Positions 5,961-8,140 of a stretch of DNA of 8,140 nucleotides are shown piece by piece (positions within the stretch are counted from its first letter, which is position 1; each line of letters opens with the position of its first letter). The notes below the pieces were generated by a model. The model was not told where the DNA came from. It searched no databases and saw only the letters and a list, made by a program, of their open reading frames with translations. The translations under genes were made by a program, and so were the position numbers. Source of the stretch: Candidatus Berkelbacteria bacterium CG_4_9_14_3_um_filter_39_23 (lineage in GTDB: Bacteria; Patescibacteriota; UBA1384; GWA2-35-9; CG2-30-39-44); contig PFTZ01000055.1 in assembly GCA_002789815.1 (NCBI GenBank), forward strand, positions 1 through 8,140, written 5' to 3'.

Positions 5961-7193
5961 CTATTCGTACCTTAACGCGTCCACTGGGTCTTTTTTGGCT
6001 GCGCGATACGCTGGAAATAGTCCAAAAATTATTCCGATTGTGATAGAAATTCCCGTTGCCAGCAGTATCGTTTGAGCGTCAATCACCGCTTGAATACTAG
6101 TTTGAGCTTCAAAAATTATTCCGACACCATACGATAGTGCCACCCCGATTGCGCCACCCAACATAGTAAGGATAATCGCTTCGAGCAAAAATTGCTTCAT
6201 AATCTCGCCATCTGTCGCTCCAATCGCTTTTCTAATTCCGATCTCGCGCGTCCTCTCCGTTACTGACACCAGCATAATGTTCATAATCCCCACTCCGCCA
6301 ACAACAAGCGAAATCGACGCAATGGCAGTAATCATTATTGTCATAATACTTAAAATACTGCTCATCATATCCAGCATATCTTCCTGCGTTAACACCGAAA
6401 TTTCATCTTTTGTATGGGTTTCCAAAAGTGTATTTTTAATTTTTTCAGCTGTTTCTTTAATATCAAAATTATCATTGATTTTGATAAATATCCGCATAAT
6501 CTGGGTTGAACCGCTGATTTTGTTAACTGTTTCAAACGGTAAAAATACCATATTATCAAAATCCGAGCTGATGATATTGGTCTCTTGTTTTTTCTGCTTA
6601 ACCGTGCCAACCACTTCGTATTCCTGTTTTCCCGCCATAATTTTTTTACCAACTGGATCAAATTTTTTATCGCCAAACAGCACTTCAACTTGATTGGGAG
6701 TTAGCACAATCAGATATTTACCATTGTCTTCTTCAGTAAAAAACCTGCCTTTATCAATCGCTAAATTTTGAATGGTATGCACAGCGTCTGGCTGAACTCC
6801 GACAATCATTGGATAAGCATTTTTATTTTCAAACGATAAAAATCCGCTCAAGATATTCATAGCTGAAAAATACTCTACCTCTGGCATAGTTTTTATCGTT
6901 GCCAAATCTGCCGGTTTCAAAATATCAGCTTTGATGAAATTAGCTGGGTTAACGGCATAATTTCCGCCGGTTGACTGGGTCATTCCGCTAATATCTCCAG
7001 AAACAACGAACACCAAATTTGTGCCCATATCTGAAACAAGCGACGCCACATCTTGATATACACCTTTGCCAATCGAAACCAAAGTAATTACCGAGCTAAC
7101 GCCGATAATCATTCCGAGCATCGTTAAAAACGATCTGATTTTATTTGACCAAATTGCAATAAGTCCTGATTTAATCGCTTCTAAAAATGTCAT
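5961..7193 (-). CDS. ABC transporter permease, MacB/FtsX family
   Basis: The 410-residue length and layout are those of a MacB-type permease lacking the fused ATPase. Helix 1 is at about 21-41 (SFLTMLGMIIGVSSVITLVSIG), then comes a large extracytoplasmic MacB_PCD-like domain (about 45-280). Three C-terminal helices form the FtsX domain (about 282-309, 335-360, 372-394). The family signature GGVGIMNIMLVSVTERTREI is at 299-318, followed by GIRKAIGA, and the protein ends in GLFPAYRAAKKDPVDALRYE. Such transporters use ATP in the cytoplasm to drive movement in the outer half of the envelope, exporting peptides, drugs or lipids. The substrate is unknown. It follows the ATPase gene by 22 bases. No Shine-Dalgarno is visible, and no MacA-like adaptor gene is present in the window. 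Confidence 0.93.
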   Translation of the reverse strand: MTFLEAIKSGLIAIWSNKIRSFLTMLGMIIGVSSVITLVSIGKGVYQDVASLVSDMGTNLVFVVSGDISGMTQSTGGNYAVNPANFIKADILKPADLATIKTMPEVEYFSAMNILSGFLSFENKNAYPMIVGVQPDAVHTIQNLAIDKGRFFTEEDNGKYLIVLTPNQVEVLFGDKKFDPVGKKIMAGKQEYEVVGTVKQKKQETNIISSDFDNMVFLPFETVNKISGSTQIMRIFIKINDNFDIKETAEKIKNTLLETHTKDEISVLTQEDMLDMMSSILSIMTIMITAIASISLVVGGVGIMNIMLVSVTERTREIGIRKAIGATDGEIMKQFLLEAIILTMLGGAIGVALSYGVGIIFEAQTSIQAVIDAQTILLATGISITIGIIFGLFPAYRAAKKDPVDALRYE

Positions 7194-7215
7194 TATTGTT
7201 ATTTAATTTATCATT

Positions 7216-7884
7216 TTAAATTATTCTTCCGTCTTTTATCTCAATAATTCTCTTCGCCACCCTTGCCACCTCATCGTCATGTGTCACCACAATAATTGTC
7301 TTCCCCTTTTGGTTTAACTCTTTTAAAATATTGATAATTTGACTGCCTGTTTTTGAATCTAAATTCCCCGTCGGTTCGTCCGCTAAAATTATTTCCGGAT
7401 TGTTAGCTAGCGCCCGCGCAATTGCTATCCGTTGACGTTCTCCACCCGACATTTTATTCGGCACATGGTTAGCTCGCTCAGCCAGTCCTACCATTTTTAT
7501 CAGTTGCTTTGCCTTCTTCTTCGGATTTTCCAGCTTGCTATAAATCATCGGCAATTCAACATTAGCTAGCGCTGAAATCCGCGGAATTAGATTAAAGGTC
7601 TGAAAAACAAAGCCAATCTTTTTTAATCTTAATTTTGCTAGTGTATTTGGCTTAGTTTTTTTATCAATCAACTGTTTTTCTAACAAATATTTTCCGCTAG
7701 TCGGTTTGTCTAATAGTCCAATGATGTGTAATAAAGTTGACTTACCCGATCCAGACGGACCCTTTATCGCCACAAACTCACCCTTAAAAATATCCAGATT
7801 AATTGTCTGCAAAATCTTTAACTCCGCCTCGCCTTGGACATAGACCTTGGTCATATTTTTCAACTCAATAATTTTTTTATCCAT
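7216..7884 (-). CDS. ABC transporter ATP-binding protein, MacB/LolD type
   Basis: This 222-residue ATPase powers the permease encoded 22 bases downstream. Walker A GPSGSGKST is at 42-50, the Q-loop Q95 in FVFQTFNLIP, the signature MSGGERQ at 145-151, Walker B IILADE at 165-170 with PTGNLDS after it (the D-loop region typical of the LolD/MacB/FtsE group), and the switch histidine H202 in VVTHDDE. All catalytic residues are present and the length is usual. The signature has Met in place of the common Leu, a mild variant. The predicted promoter at 7892-7920 places the transcription start at or within a few bases of the ATG, so the mRNA is probably leaderless. It is the first gene of the exporter operon. 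Confidence 0.95.
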   Translation of the reverse strand: MDKKIIELKNMTKVYVQGEAELKILQTINLDIFKGEFVAIKGPSGSGKSTLLHIIGLLDKPTSGKYLLEKQLIDKKTKPNTLAKLRLKKIGFVFQTFNLIPRISALANVELPMIYSKLENPKKKAKQLIKMVGLAERANHVPNKMSGGERQRIAIARALANNPEIILADEPTGNLDSKTGSQIINILKELNQKGKTIIVVTHDDEVARVAKRIIEIKDGRII

Positions 7885-7891
7885 AATTATT

Positions 7892-7920
7892 ATAATAGTT
7901 TAGCTCTCAATTAATATCAA
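7892..7920 (-). promoter_or_regulatory. Promoter of the ABC exporter operon, predicted leaderless
   Basis: On the minus strand TTGATA (7915-7920, five of six) and TATTAT (7892-7897, five of six) are 17 bases apart. Only 7 bases (AATAATT) separate the -10 from the ATG at 7884. An overlapping TATAAT at 7889-7894 would need a 20-base spacer. Either way the leader is almost absent. Confidence 0.6.
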
Positions 7921-7958
7921 GCACGCGCAGCTAACTTTAATTAAAAACTACTATCCCT

Positions 7959-7972
7959 AAAATTATAATTTT
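7959..7972. repeat. 14-bp AT palindrome between divergent genes
   Basis: AAAATTATAATTTT is a perfect palindrome. CCT (7956-7958) and AGG (7976-7978) flank it nearly symmetrically. It lies between the exporter promoter and the plus-strand promoter, where a shared operator could sit. AT-rich DNA yields such palindromes by chance. Confidence 0.3.
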
Positions 7973-7993
7973 TTCAGGTTACGCAATATTAGA

Positions 7994-8021
7994 TTTGCAT
8001 TTTTTCTTTTTGGTGTATGAT
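7994..8021 (+). promoter_or_regulatory. Possible promoter of the right-edge gene
   Basis: TTTGCA (7994-7999, four of six) and TATGAT (8016-8021, five of six) are 16 bases apart on the plus strand. The predicted start near 8028 gives a leader of about 27 bases that includes the AAAGGA ribosome site. It is divergent from the exporter promoter about 75 bases to the left. Confidence 0.45.
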
Positions 8022-8040
8022 AAAAAAAATACCTGAACAA

Positions 8041-8046
8041 AAAGGA
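8041..8046 (+). promoter_or_regulatory. Shine-Dalgarno AAAGGA for the right-edge gene
   Basis: AAAGGA lies 8 bases before the ATG at 8055 and is preceded by an in-frame TGA (8034-8036). Together these fix the start of the partial gene. Confidence 0.6.
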
Positions 8047-8054
8047 CAACCAAG

Positions 8055-8140
8055 ATGGAAAATCCCACCACGGCTGTTATCTGTTTCTCTTGTCGCCAAG
8101 CATCTGCGATTTTTATCCATTCGGGAAAATTGGAAAAAAT
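8055..8140 (+). CDS. 5' end of a plus-strand gene with CxxC motif (partial)
   Basis: Only the first 28 codons are in the window, and the frame is open at the edge. The peptide begins MENPTTAVICFSCRQ, with Cys10 and Cys13 forming CFSC, and continues as ASAIFIHSGKLEK. A CxxC near the N-terminus could be half of a zinc ribbon, but the partner cysteines, if any, lie beyond the edge. The evidence for a real gene is a well-placed AAAGGA 8 bases upstream, a stop just before it in frame, and a plausible promoter at 7994-8021. I do not recognise the family. It is transcribed away from the exporter operon. Confidence 0.55.
   Translation, partial: MENPTTAVICFSCRQASAIFIHSGKLEK

Noticed and set aside
5846..6043. 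65-codon plus-strand frame beginning MDPHQNEDI
   Set aside because: It starts inside the 139-residue gene's first codons and runs antisense into the permease C-terminus; there is no ribosome site.
6389..6688. 99-codon minus-strand frame overlapping the permease
   Set aside because: It is an out-of-frame shadow of the permease outer domain, lysine-rich and without independent signals.
6277..6693. 138-codon plus-strand frame rich in Ile/Ser
   Set aside because: It lies wholly antisense to the permease gene, whose MacB signature is unmistakable; it is a shadow of hydrophobic codons.
353..7884. Alternative genetic code (TGA as glycine)
   Set aside because: No conserved gene is interrupted by TGA, glycines in motifs use GGN codons, and an in-frame TGA properly bounds the DUF4012 and right-edge starts.

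Overview
The window is a gene-dense, AT-rich stretch. Eight intact minus-strand genes run from about 7884 down to 353, and one plus-strand gene is cut off by the right edge. DUF4012, an envelope protein family common in Candidate Phyla Radiation bacteria, together with low-GC lysine/asparagine-rich proteins, short spacers and a sparse polysaccharide locus, suggests a Patescibacteria-type genome, probably from a metagenome assembly. That assignment is inference. The standard genetic code fits every gene. Stops used are TAA and TAG (four each); no gene ends in TGA.

Right part (about 5427-8140): a MacB/LolD-type ABC exporter pair, ATPase then permease, is read leftward from a promoter so close to the start codon that the mRNA should be leaderless or nearly so. 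Below it lies a 139-residue tryptophan-rich protein that I do not recognise, with a possible promoter of its own. To the right of the ATPase is a divergent promoter region and the first 28 codons of a plus-strand gene with a CxxC motif.

Middle (about 5005-5350): a 68-residue conserved protein of unknown function forms a self-contained unit, with consensus-like promoter, perfect Shine-Dalgarno and intrinsic terminator. The terminator separates it from the next operon.

Left part (353-4967): a four-gene surface-polysaccharide operon starts at an extended -10 promoter. In order it encodes a polyprenyl-phosphate glycosyl-1-phosphate transferase (first membrane step), a GT4 glycosyltransferase (chain extension), a short Wzz-like chain-length protein and a DUF4012 membrane-anchored extracytoplasmic protein. 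The DUF4012 protein sits where Gram-positive capsule loci often carry an LCP ligase, and parts of its sequence recall LCP proteins, so a role in attaching the finished glycan is a testable idea. No flippase, polymerase or tyrosine kinase is present in the window.

Far left (1-283): a mosaic of non-coding repeats, including two perfect ATTCCC-N8-GGGAAT hairpins like the neisserial dRS3 element, and a 73-bp direct repeat. The remaining 284-352 shows nothing I can name.
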